Source: Paracoccaceae bacterium (lineage in GTDB: Bacteria > Pseudomonadota > Alphaproteobacteria > Rhodobacterales > Rhodobacteraceae). Taken from it: a stretch of DNA of 31,467 nt. Every line of letters starts with the position of its first letter. Within the stretch, counting starts at the first letter, position 1. Location: the NCBI GenBank assembly GCA_007121055.1, contig SKMM01000248.1, positions 1 through 31,467 of the forward strand, read 5' to 3'. Below the pieces are notes generated by a model that saw nothing but the letters and a program-made list of their open reading frames with translations, was not told where the DNA came from and ran no database searches. Of the stretch, positions 15,383-24,325 are shown piece after piece. The translations under genes and the position numbers were made by a program.

Positions 15383-16510
15383 TCAGGCCTCGGCCCGGGC
15401 GTCGGCGCGGCTCTTGCCGGCGACGTCCAGGGCGAGGGTGGCGGCCATGAAGCGGTCGAGGTCGCCGTCGAGGACGCCCTGGGTGTCGGAGGTCTCGACA
15501 CCGGTGCGCAGGTCCTTGACCATCTGATAGGGCTGCAGGACGTAGCTGCGGATCTGGTTGCCCCAGCCGGCGTCGCCCTTGGCGTCATGGGCGGCCTCGA
15601 TGGCCTCGGTGCGTTTGCGCAACTCCATCTCGTAGAGGCGGGACTTCAGCGCGGCCATGGCGATGGCGCGGTTCTGGTGCTGGGATTTTTCCGAGCTGGT
15701 GACCACGATCCCGGTGGGGATGTGGGTGATGCGCACCGCCGAATCGGTGGTGTTGACGTGCTGTCCGCCCGCGCCCGAGGAGCGGTAGGTGTCGATGCGG
15801 ATGTCCGAGGGGTTCACCTCGATCTCGATGTTCTCGTCCACCACCGGATAGACCCAGACCGAGCTGAAGGAAGTGTGCCGGCGCGCCGCCGAATCATAGG
15901 GCGAGATGCGCACCAGCCGGTGCACGCCCGACTCGGACTTGAGCCAGCCATAGGCGTTGGGCCCCGAGATGCGGTACGATACCGAGCGGATGCCGGCCTC
16001 TTCGCCCGGGCTTTGCGACATCATCTCGACGTCATAGCCCTTCTTCTCGGCCCAGCGGACATACATGCGCGCAAGCATGGCGGCCCAGTCGCAGCTTTCC
16101 GTGCCACCGGCGCCGGCGTTGATCTCCAGGAAGGTGTCGTTGGCGTCGGCCTCCCCGTCCAGCAGCGCCTCGATCTCCTTGGCGGCAGCGCGTTCGGCCA
16201 GGGATTTCAGGGCGGCTTCGGCCTCGGCGACGATGTCGGTGTCGCCCTCGGCCTCGCCCAGCTCGATCAGTTCGAGGTTGTCGGCGAGGTCCTTCTCGAT
16301 CCCGTCATGGGTGCCGAGCTGGTCGACCAGCCGCTGGCGGTCGCGCATCAAGGCCTGGGCGCGGGCGGCGTCGGACCACAGGTCCGGGTCCTCGATCATC
16401 GCGTTGAACTCTTCCAGCCGGTGCGGCGCGGTCGCGCGGTCCATGCGCTGCGCCAGCAGGGCAAGCGACTTGCGGATGGCATCGACGGTGGTCTGCGTCT
16501 CGGCGCGCAT
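15383..16510 (-). CDS. prfB: Peptide chain release factor 2
   Basis: This 375-residue RF2 recognises UGA and UAA stop codons on the ribosome and triggers peptide release. The GGQ motif sits in 'YRSSGAGGQHVNTTDSAVRITHIPTG' and the 'SGVHRLVRISPYDSAARRHTSF' block precedes it. The tripeptide anticodon position is SPY rather than the E. coli SPF. The reading frame is uninterrupted from the ATG at 16510, so the programmed +1 frameshift that autoregulates E. coli prfB is absent. Unless another mechanism exists, RF2 autoregulation by stop readthrough does not operate here. It lies downstream of PBP1A on the same strand, 92 bp apart with a hairpin between. Confidence 0.97.
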   Translation of the reverse strand: MRAETQTTVDAIRKSLALLAQRMDRATAPHRLEEFNAMIEDPDLWSDAARAQALMRDRQRLVDQLGTHDGIEKDLADNLELIELGEAEGDTDIVAEAEAALKSLAERAAAKEIEALLDGEADANDTFLEINAGAGGTESCDWAAMLARMYVRWAEKKGYDVEMMSQSPGEEAGIRSVSYRISGPNAYGWLKSESGVHRLVRISPYDSAARRHTSFSSVWVYPVVDENIEIEVNPSDIRIDTYRSSGAGGQHVNTTDSAVRITHIPTGIVVTSSEKSQHQNRAIAMAALKSRLYEMELRKRTEAIEAAHDAKGDAGWGNQIRSYVLQPYQMVKDLRTGVETSDTQGVLDGDLDRFMAATLALDVAGKSRADARAEA

Positions 16511-16565
16511 CGGGGGCCTCGTTTCTTCTCGGATGCCCGGACCGGGCCTCGGGCCGGAGATAGAG

Positions 16566-16596
16566 CCCGCGGGTGGGGCGCTGCAAGCCCCGCGGG
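16566..16596 (-). terminator. GC-rich hairpin after PBP1A
   Basis: Inner stem GGGGC-GCTGCAA-GCCCC, with outer CCCGC/GCGGG separated by a GGGT bulge on one side. It follows the mrcA stop by a few bases in the leftward direction. A weak pyrimidine tract and no T-run make factor-independent termination uncertain; partial readthrough into prfB is possible. Confidence 0.4.
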
Positions 16597-16602
16597 ATGG
16601 CC

Positions 16603-19095
16603 TCAGTACAGGCCGCCCGAACTCATGGTGCCGAAATCGGCGCGCCCGCCGCCGCTGGAGCCGCCGCCGCTGGGGCCCTCCTCGCGCGAGTAGAGCGGGA
16701 GATTGGAACCCATGGCGAAGCCGCCGTCGATGGTCAGGCCGAACATCGGCTCCTGGCCCACACGGAAGAACTCCGCCACGACGTTGCTGCCGCTGGCACC
16801 ATCGGCCAGGCGGGCGCCGGTGTGGCGGTCGACATTGATGAAATAGCCGCCCGGGGGCACTGCAAATCGGGTGCCACCGTACTTGGCGATGGCCTCGCGC
16901 ATGAATTCCTCGAAGATGGGCGCGCAGGTGCCTCCGCCGGTGACGCCGCGGCCGAGGCTCCGGGGGCGGTCGTGGCCGATGTAGCAGCCCGCGGCAATGT
17001 TGGACGAAAAGCCCACGAACCACACGTCGCGCACGTCGTTGGTGGTGCCAGTCTTGCCCGCGACGGGCACGGGCAGGTTGATGCGGCTGGCGGTGCCGCG
17101 CTGCACCACCCCTTCCAGCATCGAGGTGAGCTGGTAGGCGGTAACCGGGTCCATGATCCGCTGGCGGTTGGTGAGGATGCGCGGCGCCGCGCCGGGGGCC
17201 AGCCCGTCGACGTCGCAATCCACGCAGGCGCGCTGGTCGTGGCGATAGACGGTGCGGCCCCAGCGGTCCTGCACGCGGTCGACCAGCGTGGGCTCCACCC
17301 GCTCGCCGCCATTGGCGAACATGGCGTAGGCGGCGACCATGCGGAACAGCGTGGTTTCCTGCGCGCCGAGCGAGTTGGCGAGATAGGTCTGCATGCGGTC
17401 ATAGACCCCGAAGCGCTCGGCGTATTGGCCGACCACGTTCATGCCGACTTCCTGCGCCATGCGCACGGTCATCAGGTTGCGCGACATCTCGATGCCCGTG
17501 CGCACGGGGGTGGGGCCATAGTAGCGGTTGGAGTAGTTGGTGGGGCGCCAGATCTGGCCGCGGCCGGTATCGACCTCGATGGGGGCGTCGATGACGATGG
17601 TGGCGGGCGTATAGCCCGAGTCGAGGGCGGCGGCGAAAACGAACGGCTTGAAGGCCGAGCCTGGCTGCCGCTGCGCCTGGGTGACGCGGTTGAACACCGA
17701 ATGCTGGTAGGAGAAGCCCCCCTGCATCGCCAGAACCCGGCCGGAGTTCACGTCCATCGCCATGAAGCCGCCCTGCACCTCGGGCACCTGGCGCAGCGAC
17801 CAGCGCTGGAAGCTGCCGTCCTCGGCCGTCACGGCGCGGACATGCACCACGTCGCCGGTCGAGAGGTTCGACAGCCCGCCGCGGGCCCAGTCGAGGTCGG
17901 AGGCCGCGACCTGATGCGGCGCGTTCTCGTCGGCGTCCACGCCCTCGATGCCGAGCCGCGCGGTCTGGCCTGAGACCTCCAGCACCACGGCCGGGTGCCA
18001 GGGGTTTTCCAGCATGATGTCGCGGGCGATGTCGGTGCGCGCGAGCGCCGCGCGCCAGGCGGCCTCGTCGCCCAGCACCTCCGCGGGGATGGTCTCGCCC
18101 GAGCCGCGCCAGCGGCCGATGCCGCGGTCATAGCGTTCGAGCCCGCGGCGCAGGGCGCGGGCGGCGACCGTCTGCAGATCAGGGTCCACGGTGGCGCGGA
18201 TGGTCAGGCCGCCGCCAAAGAACTCGGCCTCGCCGAAACTGCCGGACAGCTGGCGGCGGATCTCGTCGGTGAAGTAGTCGCGGTCGGGCAGGGCCTGGCG
18301 GAAGCTGGGGAAGTCGCCGTTCTGCACGGTGCGCAGCGGCTCAGCCCGGGCGGCGTCAAGTTCGGCCAGGGTGATGTAGCCGTTTTCGTGCATCTGACCG
18401 AGCACCCAGTTGCGCCGTGCCAGCACCCGGTCGTGGTTGTTGACAGGGTGGTAGCGCGAGGGCGCCTGGGGCAGCGCCGCAAGGAAAGCCGCCTCGTGCA
18501 GCTCCAGCTCGTCCAGCGTCTTGTTGAAATAGGTCTGGGCGGCGGCGGCCACGCCGTAGGAGTTCTGACCAAGGAAGATCTCGTTGAGGTACAGTTCCAG
18601 GATCTGCGGCTTGTCGAGCGTTTCCTCCAGACGGGTGGCGAGGATGATCTCCTTGATCTTGCGCTCGCCCGTGCGGTCGCCGGAGAGGAGGAAGTTCTTC
18701 ATCACCTGCTGGGTGATGGTGGAGGCGCCGCGCAGCGTCTCGCCCCGGGTCACGATGGCGTCGCGGGCGGCGGCGGCCATACCGCGCGGGTCGAAGCCGG
18801 TGTGTTCCCAGAAATTGCGGTCCTCGGCGGAGATGAAGGCGGCGGTCACGACCTCCGGCACGTCTTCGATGGGCACGAACAGGCGGCGTTCATGGGCGAA
18901 TTCGTCCATCAGGACGCCCTCCCCGGAATAGATCCGGCTGATGGTGGGCGGGGTGTACTGGGCCAGCTGCTCGTGGTTGGGCAGGTCCTGGGAATACATC
19001 CACAGCACCCCGCCGACGCCGACGGCGACGAACACCGCGGCCAGCGTGATCCACGAAAAGACACCACCGATTGTGGAGAGGAGAAAGCGCAGCAT
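16603..19095 (-). CDS. mrcA: Penicillin-binding protein 1A, bifunctional peptidoglycan synthase
   Basis: This 830-residue inner-membrane protein polymerises and crosslinks peptidoglycan. An N-terminal anchor helix spans about 12-33. The glycosyltransferase domain has 'AEDRNFWEHTGFD' (90-102), 'GASTITQQVMKN' (123-134), 'RKIKEIILATRLE' (145-157) and 'LYLNEIFLGQNSYG'. A middle insert and OB-like region (about 300-430) follow. The transpeptidase domain has catalytic S480-A-F-K, S538-R-N and K681-T-G. The tail after about 805 is Gly/Ser-rich. I chose ATG at 19095; a TTG four codons upstream is also possible, and neither has a strong ribosome binding site. It has its own near-consensus promoter and is divergent from the TRAP operon. 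Confidence 0.96.
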   Translation of the reverse strand: MLRFLLSTIGGVFSWITLAAVFVAVGVGGVLWMYSQDLPNHEQLAQYTPPTISRIYSGEGVLMDEFAHERRLFVPIEDVPEVVTAAFISAEDRNFWEHTGFDPRGMAAAARDAIVTRGETLRGASTITQQVMKNFLLSGDRTGERKIKEIILATRLEETLDKPQILELYLNEIFLGQNSYGVAAAAQTYFNKTLDELELHEAAFLAALPQAPSRYHPVNNHDRVLARRNWVLGQMHENGYITLAELDAARAEPLRTVQNGDFPSFRQALPDRDYFTDEIRRQLSGSFGEAEFFGGGLTIRATVDPDLQTVAARALRRGLERYDRGIGRWRGSGETIPAEVLGDEAAWRAALARTDIARDIMLENPWHPAVVLEVSGQTARLGIEGVDADENAPHQVAASDLDWARGGLSNLSTGDVVHVRAVTAEDGSFQRWSLRQVPEVQGGFMAMDVNSGRVLAMQGGFSYQHSVFNRVTQAQRQPGSAFKPFVFAAALDSGYTPATIVIDAPIEVDTGRGQIWRPTNYSNRYYGPTPVRTGIEMSRNLMTVRMAQEVGMNVVGQYAERFGVYDRMQTYLANSLGAQETTLFRMVAAYAMFANGGERVEPTLVDRVQDRWGRTVYRHDQRACVDCDVDGLAPGAAPRILTNRQRIMDPVTAYQLTSMLEGVVQRGTASRINLPVPVAGKTGTTNDVRDVWFVGFSSNIAAGCYIGHDRPRSLGRGVTGGGTCAPIFEEFMREAIAKYGGTRFAVPPGGYFINVDRHTGARLADGASGSNVVAEFFRVGQEPMFGLTIDGGFAMGSNLPLYSREEGPSGGGSSGGGRADFGTMSSGGLY

Positions 19096-19119
19096 GGAGG
19101 ACCCCAAAAATCAAACACT

Positions 19120-19148
19120 ATCATACACGCTGCGGCACCTGGGGTCAA
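19120..19148 (-). promoter_or_regulatory. Sigma-70-type promoter of mrcA
   Basis: Reading leftward: -35 TTGACC (19143-19148), 17-bp spacer, -10 TATGAT (19120-19125). Transcription would begin near 19113, leaving a leader of about 18 nt before the ATG. With so short a leader and a weak ribosome binding site, translation may be near leaderless. Confidence 0.8.
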
Positions 19149-19346
19149 AAGCGGCCGGTGTCGCAGTCCACCTGCGCGACGGAGGGGCGCCCCACCTGGA
19201 GCGCGACGGCGGGCAATCGGCCGACGGGGCGCGCGGCCTGCGACCCCGCACCCCTCGACGGCGAGATGCGGGCTTGCCAAAAGGCGCCCGCGGTGGCGTG
19301 GTGACCTGCGAAGGGGTGGGCCCCTGACGAGCTGAGGAGACGCAGC

Positions 19347-20324
19347 ATGACCTTCAGGAGCATTCTGGCCGCGGGGCTGGGCGTGTCGCTGGCGCTGCCG
19401 GGTGCGGTGCAGGCGCGCGAGTTCCGGCTGGGGCTGATCACGCCGCCGGTCCATGTCTGGAACCAGGAGGTCGCCGCGCTGTCGGAGACGCTGCAGGAGG
19501 TCTCGGACGGGCGGTTGTCCATCGTGGCCTTCCCCTCGGGCCAGCTGGGGCCCGAATCGGACATGCTGCAGCAGTTGCAGACCGGGGCGCTGGACATGGC
19601 CTGGCTGACCACGGCCGAGCTGACCTTCCGGGTGCCGGACCTGGCCGCGCTGCACGCGCCGTTCCTTGTGGACAACATCGCCGATGCCGCCCGCGTCCTG
19701 CGCTCGGACGAGGCGCGCGTGATCCTCGAGGGGCTGCCGCGGGCGACCGGCACGGTGGGACTGTGCTATGCCCTGACCGGCATGCGCCAGATGCTGACCC
19801 GCAGCCCCATCGCGTCGGCCGCCGACCTGTCGGGCAAGCGCATCCGGATCACGCCGGCCCCGCCGATCTCGGATTTCTTCCAGATGTTCGGCGCGGCCCC
19901 CGCGCCGATGGCCCTGCCGGCGATCTACGATGCGCTCGCCAATGCGCAGATCGACGGCCTGGACATGGATTACGAGTCGATCATCAACTTCCGCTACTAC
20001 GAACACGCCCCGCATCTGCTGGAGACCAACCACCACATGTTCGGCATGGTGGCGCTGGTCTCGGCGCGGGTCTGGGCTACGCTGGACGAGGGCGACCGCG
20101 CGCTGATCGCCGAGGCCACGCAGCAGCATTGCGACCGCACCATCGACCGCTTCGTGGAGGAGGAGGCCGGGAAGCTCGACCGCCTGCGCGAGGCCGAGGG
20201 GATCGTGATCACCGAAGGCGTGGGGCCGGAGTTCTTCGGCGACATCGTGGAGCGCTGGGATGCGGTCTGGGGCGAACGCACGCCCTATGTCGCTAGGCTA
20301 CGCGCCCTGGTGGCGGAGTTCTGA
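19347..20324 (+). CDS. dctP: TRAP transporter solute-binding protein, DctP family
   Basis: This 325-residue exported protein has a signal peptide (1-23, ending VQA). Features are 'FPSGQLGPESDMLQQLQTGALDMAW' and the 'LSGKRIRITPAPPISDFFQMFGAAPAPMALPAIYDALANAQIDG' block, in which the conserved Arg (around R165-R167) normally salt-bridges the substrate carboxylate. DctP proteins capture dicarboxylates, keto acids or related organic acids in the periplasm and hand them to the QM membrane pair. The ligand cannot be told. The start follows GAGGAG. It is the first gene of the dctPQM operon, with a 134-bp gap before the next gene. The dctP symbol denotes family, not proven C4-dicarboxylate specificity. 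Confidence 0.92.
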   Translation: MTFRSILAAGLGVSLALPGAVQAREFRLGLITPPVHVWNQEVAALSETLQEVSDGRLSIVAFPSGQLGPESDMLQQLQTGALDMAWLTTAELTFRVPDLAALHAPFLVDNIADAARVLRSDEARVILEGLPRATGTVGLCYALTGMRQMLTRSPIASAADLSGKRIRITPAPPISDFFQMFGAAPAPMALPAIYDALANAQIDGLDMDYESIINFRYYEHAPHLLETNHHMFGMVALVSARVWATLDEGDRALIAEATQQHCDRTIDRFVEEEAGKLDRLREAEGIVITEGVGPEFFGDIVERWDAVWGERTPYVARLRALVAEF

Positions 20325-20458
20325 GCCGCCCACCCGAAGGCCACGCCGCACTCCCGCCCATCGGCGGCGGCCCTTCGCGCAGGGCGGCACGGGCGTGACG
20401 CTGGCAGCGGGACCGCGGCGCCGCCACCCTCCGCCCGCAGCACAGGAGACCCCAGCCG

Positions 20459-21019
20459 ATGCTGCCCGCCCGGATCCTGCGCGCCCTGTCCGACCTGCTG
20501 ATGCGGGTGGAAAAGGCGGCACTGATGCTCCTGATCGCCGGAGTGGCTGGCTTCGTGCTGGTCAATGTCGGCGCGCGGGCTTTCCGTCTGACGCTGGCCT
20601 GGGCCGACGAGGCGGCGGTGCTGTGCATGGTTCTGTCGGCCTTCGTGGGCGCCTCGCTGATGCTGCGGATGCGCAGCGACCCGGCGGTGCGGCTGCTGCA
20701 CCAGGTGGTCGGGCCGCGGGCGCTGCGGGGGCTGCGGACGCTGGTGTCGGCGGTGTCTGCGGCCTTCGGGCTGGTTCTGGGCTGGCTGTGCTGGCGCTGG
20801 TTCGACCCGGTGGGCGTGGCCGCGGCGGGCTTCGATATCTCCGCCTTCGAGATGGCGACCTTCAACTTCCTCTACACCGAGACGACGCCGATCCTGCGCC
20901 TGCCGTTCTGGTGGTTCTGGCTGGTGCTGCCGTGGTTTGCGCTGACGCTCACGGTGCATGCGCTGACCAACCTGGCCGAGGATTCAGGGCTGCTCGCGCC
21001 CCCGGCGCCGGAGGGCTGA
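20459..21019 (+). CDS. dctQ: TRAP transporter small permease, DctQ family
   Basis: This 186-residue membrane protein has four hydrophobic segments (about 18-40, 52-73, 92-115 and 140-165). 'NVGARAFRLTLAWADEAAVLCMVLSAFVGASLML' matches the DctQ core 'R..f...l.W.eE........w..flGa...'. It forms the small membrane subunit that couples DctP to the sodium-driven DctM subunit. AGGAG lies about 11 nt upstream of the ATG. It ends 4 bp before dctM, so the two are translationally close. The 134-bp space between dctP and dctQ is GC-rich and could form RNA structure that favours more DctP than QM, as is common in these operons; that is inference. Confidence 0.92.
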   Translation: MLPARILRALSDLLMRVEKAALMLLIAGVAGFVLVNVGARAFRLTLAWADEAAVLCMVLSAFVGASLMLRMRSDPAVRLLHQVVGPRALRGLRTLVSAVSAAFGLVLGWLCWRWFDPVGVAAAGFDISAFEMATFNFLYTETTPILRLPFWWFWLVLPWFALTLTVHALTNLAEDSGLLAPPAPEG

Positions 21020-21023
21020 GGCG

Positions 21024-22283
21024 ATGACCGGGCTCGTCTTCCTGATCCTTCTGGCCATCGGGCTGCCGGTGGGGCTGGTGCTGTGCATCGCGGCACTTGT
21101 GTTCATCCTCGACAGCGGCAATCCGCTCCTGCTCGACAGTTACCCGCTGCGGCTGTTCAGCTCGCTCAACAATTTCGGCCTGCTGGCGATCCCGCTGTTC
21201 ATCCTGATCGGCGAGTTGATGAACGCCGCCGGCATCACCGGGCGGCTGGTGCGGCTGGCGGCGGCCTTCGTGGGGGCGCTGCGGGGGGGGCTTGCCCACA
21301 TCAACCTGCTGGCGAACATGATGGTGGCCTCGATCCTGGGCTCGGCCACGGCGCAGATCGCGATGATGACCCAGGTGATGGTGCCCGAGATGGAGCGTGC
21401 GGGCTATCCGCGCGCCTTTGCCGCGGGGCTCACGGCCTATGGCGGGCTGCTTGGACCGATCATCCCGCCGTCGATCGTCTTCGTGGTCTATGCGGTGCTG
21501 GCGCAGGTGCCGGTGCGCGACATGCTGCTGGCGGGCCTGCTGCCTGGCCTTCTGCTGACGGGGCTGTTCCTGCTGACGGTGGCGTGGTTGGGCTGGCGGC
21601 AGGGGTTTCCGGTGGGCGCGCGGCTCAGCTGGCGCGGTCGCCTCGCTGCGCTGGGGGCTGCGCTGCCGATGCTGTCGATCCCCGTCGTGATCATCGGGAC
21701 GATCCTGGGCGGCTTCGGCTCGCCCACCGAGGCGGCGGCCATCGGGGCGGTGGTCGCCGCCGGGATCGGGCTTTTCTACACCCGGACACTCCGGTTGCGC
21801 GACCTGCCCGCGATCCTGTTGCGCACCGGGCTCAATACCGCGCTCGTGCTGTTCCTCGTGGCGGCGGCGGGCGTGTTTTCCTGGGTGCTGATCTTCGGCC
21901 AGGTGCCGCAAGCGGTGGCCGTTTGGATCCAGCAGGTGGCCACCACGCCGGTGGCGTTCCTGCTACTGGTGCTGGTGGTGCTGCTGCTGGTGGGGACGGT
22001 GATCGACGGCATTCCCGGGCTGATCATGGTGGTGCCGATCCTGCTGCCCATCGCCACCGAGATCTACGGCATCCACCCTCTGCATTTCGGGGTGGTGGTG
22101 TCGGTCACCTTGATCCTCGGGCTTCTGTCGCCGCCGGTGGGAATCGGGCTCTATGTCGCGGCCTCGGTCGGCAAGGTGGGCGCGGTGGAGATCTTCCGAG
22201 CCACGCTGCCGTTCTTCGCGGTGGCCTGCCTCGCGCTCCTGATCCTCGCGTTGCTGCCCTGGCTCAGCCTCGCGCTGATCTGA
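21024..22283 (+). CDS. dctM: TRAP transporter large permease, DctM family
   Basis: This 419-residue membrane protein has about eleven to twelve helices. Signatures are 'FSSLNNFGLLAIPLFILIGELMNAAGITGRLVRLAAAFVGALRGGLAHINLLANMMVASILGSATAQ', 'YGGLLGPIIPPSIVFVVYA', 'FGSPTEAAAIGAVVA' and, near the end, 'ILGLLSPPVGIGLYVAASVG'. DctM carries sodium and substrate across the inner membrane. Last gene of the dctPQM operon; the start ATG follows the dctQ stop after 4 nt. It converges with the thioesterase gene with only 12 bp between stops. Confidence 0.94.
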   Translation: MTGLVFLILLAIGLPVGLVLCIAALVFILDSGNPLLLDSYPLRLFSSLNNFGLLAIPLFILIGELMNAAGITGRLVRLAAAFVGALRGGLAHINLLANMMVASILGSATAQIAMMTQVMVPEMERAGYPRAFAAGLTAYGGLLGPIIPPSIVFVVYAVLAQVPVRDMLLAGLLPGLLLTGLFLLTVAWLGWRQGFPVGARLSWRGRLAALGAALPMLSIPVVIIGTILGGFGSPTEAAAIGAVVAAGIGLFYTRTLRLRDLPAILLRTGLNTALVLFLVAAAGVFSWVLIFGQVPQAVAVWIQQVATTPVAFLLLVLVVLLLVGTVIDGIPGLIMVVPILLPIATEIYGIHPLHFGVVVSVTLILGLLSPPVGIGLYVAASVGKVGAVEIFRATLPFFAVACLALLILALLPWLSLALI

Positions 22284-22295
22284 CGGGCAGCCATG

Positions 22296-22724
22296 TCAGT
22301 CCTCCGCCACCAGACAGGCCGAGATCAGCGCCCGCACCGCCTCGGGCATCGGCGCTGACCTGCGGGTGGCCGGGTCGAAGAACACCTCGACGATGTCATA
22401 GGTGGCGTGCAGCGTGCCCGTGTCCGCGTGGTGCATGCGCAGGTGAAAGGACGCGCTCTTGGTGCCCAGCCGGGTCGCCGCGCCGTCGATGGTGATCAGA
22501 TCGCCGGCCTTGAGCTCCTTCAGGAACCGGGTCCTCGCCTCGGCTGCAACGGTGTGCACCCCGTGCTCGGCGATCATCCGCGAATAGGGCAGGCCGAGCA
22601 GCGTCCACAGATGGTAGCTCGCGTCGTCGAAGAAGGGCGCGTAATGGCGCACGTTCATGTGGCCGAAATGGTCATGGTGCCACGGATGCACCACGCCCCG
22701 GAACAGCTGCAGTCGCTCGCTCAT
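22296..22724 (-). CDS. Acyl-CoA thioesterase, hotdog fold (4HBT-like)
   Basis: This 142-residue protein has 'VHPWHHDHFGHMNVRHYAPFFDDASYHL' in the position of the hotdog-fold helix entry (family pattern D..GH.N...Y...F..A), followed by the central helix and five-strand sheet. The aspartate/histidine pair around residues 18-22 is the likely catalytic or substrate-positioning site. It probably hydrolyses an acyl-CoA or an aryl/hydroxyacyl thioester; I cannot assign chain length. The start ATG at 22724 follows a GA-rich stretch (GGGAGAAGGG). Convergent with dctM, divergent from the nitroreductase gene. Confidence 0.88.
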   Translation of the reverse strand: MSERLQLFRGVVHPWHHDHFGHMNVRHYAPFFDDASYHLWTLLGLPYSRMIAEHGVHTVAAEARTRFLKELKAGDLITIDGAATRLGTKSASFHLRMHHADTGTLHATYDIVEVFFDPATRRSAPMPEAVRALISACLVAED

Positions 22725-22908
22725 TTTTCACCCTTCTCCCGGTGCCGGAGCACTGGCCCCGGCCGGGGTACCCTGTCGGCAGCCGACCCCCGACGCAAGG
22801 CCCAGACGTGGCCGGGAGCCAGCGGACAGGGGGAGGGCTGGCCATGCCGCGGCGCAGGGCCTAGGTTTACCGAGGTGGCCCGCAGGGCTGAAACCTTGGG
22901 AGGGTCCG

Positions 22909-23532
22909 GTGAGCGGTCCACTGTCCATGACAACGGGCATCGCCTCGGACGCCGGGACGCCGGTCGCCCAGGGCGCGCTGGCCTTTCTGCTGGCGCGGCG
23001 GTCGCACCCGGCGCGTACCCTCGGCCTCCCGGTGCCCGATCGCGCCGCGCTGGAGCCCCTTTTGACAGCCGCGGCGCGCAGTCCGGACCACGGCAAGCTC
23101 GTGCCGTGGCGCTTCGCGGTGCTACAGCGGGCTGCGCTCGAGCGGCTGGCAGAGCTTGCGCGTGCCCGCGGGGCGGTGCTGGGGCTTGCGCCCGAGCGGA
23201 TCGAGAAGGGCGTGCGCCAATACGCAGACGCCCATCTGGTAGTGGCGGTGGTGGCCTCGCCCAAGGCCTCGGACAAGATCCCGGTGATCGAGCAGCACCT
23301 CTCGGCCGGGGCGGTGTGCCTGGCGCTTCTGAACGCAGCGCTGGCGGCGGGCTGGGGCGCCAACTGGCTGACCGGCTGGGCGACGCATGATCCTGAGTTC
23401 TGCGCCGAGGGCCTCGGCCTCGCGCCGGGCGAGTTCGTCGCCGGCCTCATCCATATCGGCACGCCGACCATGACGCCAGCGGAGCGTCCGCGCCCGGATC
23501 TGGACCAGATCGTCACCTGGGTGGACCGCTAG
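22909..23532 (+). CDS. Nitroreductase-family FMN oxidoreductase, YdjA-like
   Basis: This protein of about 207 residues contains 'FLLARRSHPARTL' (the FMN-phosphate-binding RRS region), 'LLTAAARSPDHGKLVPWRF' and 'EQHLSAGAVCLALLNAALAAGWGANWLTGW', all typical of small single-domain nitroreductases. Members bind FMN and use NAD(P)H to reduce nitro groups, quinones or related electrophiles; a physiological substrate is unknown. I prefer the GTG at 22909, since GGGAGGG lies 4 nt upstream. An in-frame ATG at 22927 is 22 nt from it and gives a 201-residue form. Divergent from the thioesterase gene and convergent with phaR. Confidence 0.87.
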   Translation: MSGPLSMTTGIASDAGTPVAQGALAFLLARRSHPARTLGLPVPDRAALEPLLTAAARSPDHGKLVPWRFAVLQRAALERLAELARARGAVLGLAPERIEKGVRQYADAHLVVAVVASPKASDKIPVIEQHLSAGAVCLALLNAALAAGWGANWLTGWATHDPEFCAEGLGLAPGEFVAGLIHIGTPTMTPAERPRPDLDQIVTWVDR

Positions 23533-23605
23533 GCCAGCGTACCCCGGCATCGATGGGCTGTAGGGTTTCGTCGACCCAGCGCGCCCGGACCCGGCGGGCA
23601 GTGCT

Positions 23606-24175
23606 TCACCGGGTCAGTTTGGCCAGATGGGCCTCCAGTGCGGCGAGCTGTGCCTTGATCTGGTCGAGGTCTTCCTTGCCGGCGGGGGGCTGGGCAGGGG
23701 GTGGATCGGCGGACGCCGGGCCGCCAACGGGGCCTTGCCATCCGGGCAGCATGGACTTCAGGAACGCCTCCTGCTGGCGCTGGATCGCCTCGAACCCCGG
23801 CACACCCTTCATTGGCGTCTGCAGGGCGCTGAGATTGTCCAGCATCTTCGACTGGCTCTCGCGCAGCATGTCGAACGACATGGCCAGGAACTGCGGCACC
23901 ACGCTCTGGGCCTGGGTGGTGTAGCTGCGCACCAGATCGGTCAGCACGTCCAGCGGCAGCACGCTTTCGCCGCGGCTTTCATGCTCGGCGATGATCTGCA
24001 GCAGGTACTGCCGCGTCAGGTCGTCGCCCGATTTCAGGTCCACGATCTGCACGTCGCGGCCCGACCGGATGAAGCCGGCGATATCCTCCAGCGTCACGTA
24101 GTCCGACGTCTCGGTGTTGTAGAGCCGCCGGCTGGCGTAGCGCTTGATCAGAAGGGGTTTGTCCGCCTCGGCCAC
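23606..24175 (-). CDS. phaR: Polyhydroxyalkanoate synthesis repressor PhaR
   Basis: This 189-residue regulator represses phasin and PHB genes by binding DNA and is released on contact with PHB granules. The N-terminal DNA-binding domain has 'KPLLIKRYASRRLYNTETSDYVTLEDIAGFIRSG', near-invariant in the family, then 'VQIVDLKSGDDLTRQYLLQII'. A second domain with 'LTDLVRSYTTQAQSVVPQFLAMSFDMLRESQ' follows, and a Pro-rich linker leads to a short coiled-coil C-terminus ('KEDLDQIKAQLAALEAHLAKL'). GTG at 24175 is chosen because GGGAG is 6 nt upstream; a TTG six codons earlier is possible. It follows phaP on the same strand after a strong terminator. An inverted repeat GACCCGG/CCGGGTC spans its stop codon and may terminate it. 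Confidence 0.95.
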   Translation of the reverse strand: MAEADKPLLIKRYASRRLYNTETSDYVTLEDIAGFIRSGRDVQIVDLKSGDDLTRQYLLQIIAEHESRGESVLPLDVLTDLVRSYTTQAQSVVPQFLAMSFDMLRESQSKMLDNLSALQTPMKGVPGFEAIQRQQEAFLKSMLPGWQGPVGGPASADPPPAQPPAGKEDLDQIKAQLAALEAHLAKLTR

Positions 24176-24237
24176 AATGGTCTCCCACGCCAACGGTCAA
24201 ACCCTAGGGCACCGCTGCACGAAAGGAAAGCCGGAAC

Positions 24238-24268
24238 GCAAAAGGGGCGGACCGTCAAGGTCCGCCCC
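24238..24268 (-). terminator. Rho-independent terminator after phaP
   Basis: Perfect 10-bp stem GGGGCGGACC with a 5-nt loop (24244-24268). In the leftward direction it is followed by TTTTGC. It lies between phaP and phaR, so most transcripts from the phaP promoter should end here and phaR would be made at a lower level by readthrough or its own promoter. Confidence 0.88.
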
Positions 24269-24325
24269 CTCGGGCAGCGCAGGTCGGGGAGGACGACGCT
24301 TGCGCACCCGATGGTGGTCAGCCGA

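Noticed and set aside
15383..16510. Programmed frameshift in prfB
   Set aside because: The reading frame is open from a good ATG through the whole RF2 sequence, with no internal UGA at the usual position.
17995..19335. Open frame on the plus strand opposite mrcA
   Set aside because: Overlaps the full PBP1A catalytic domains and the mrcA promoter; the translation is low-complexity.
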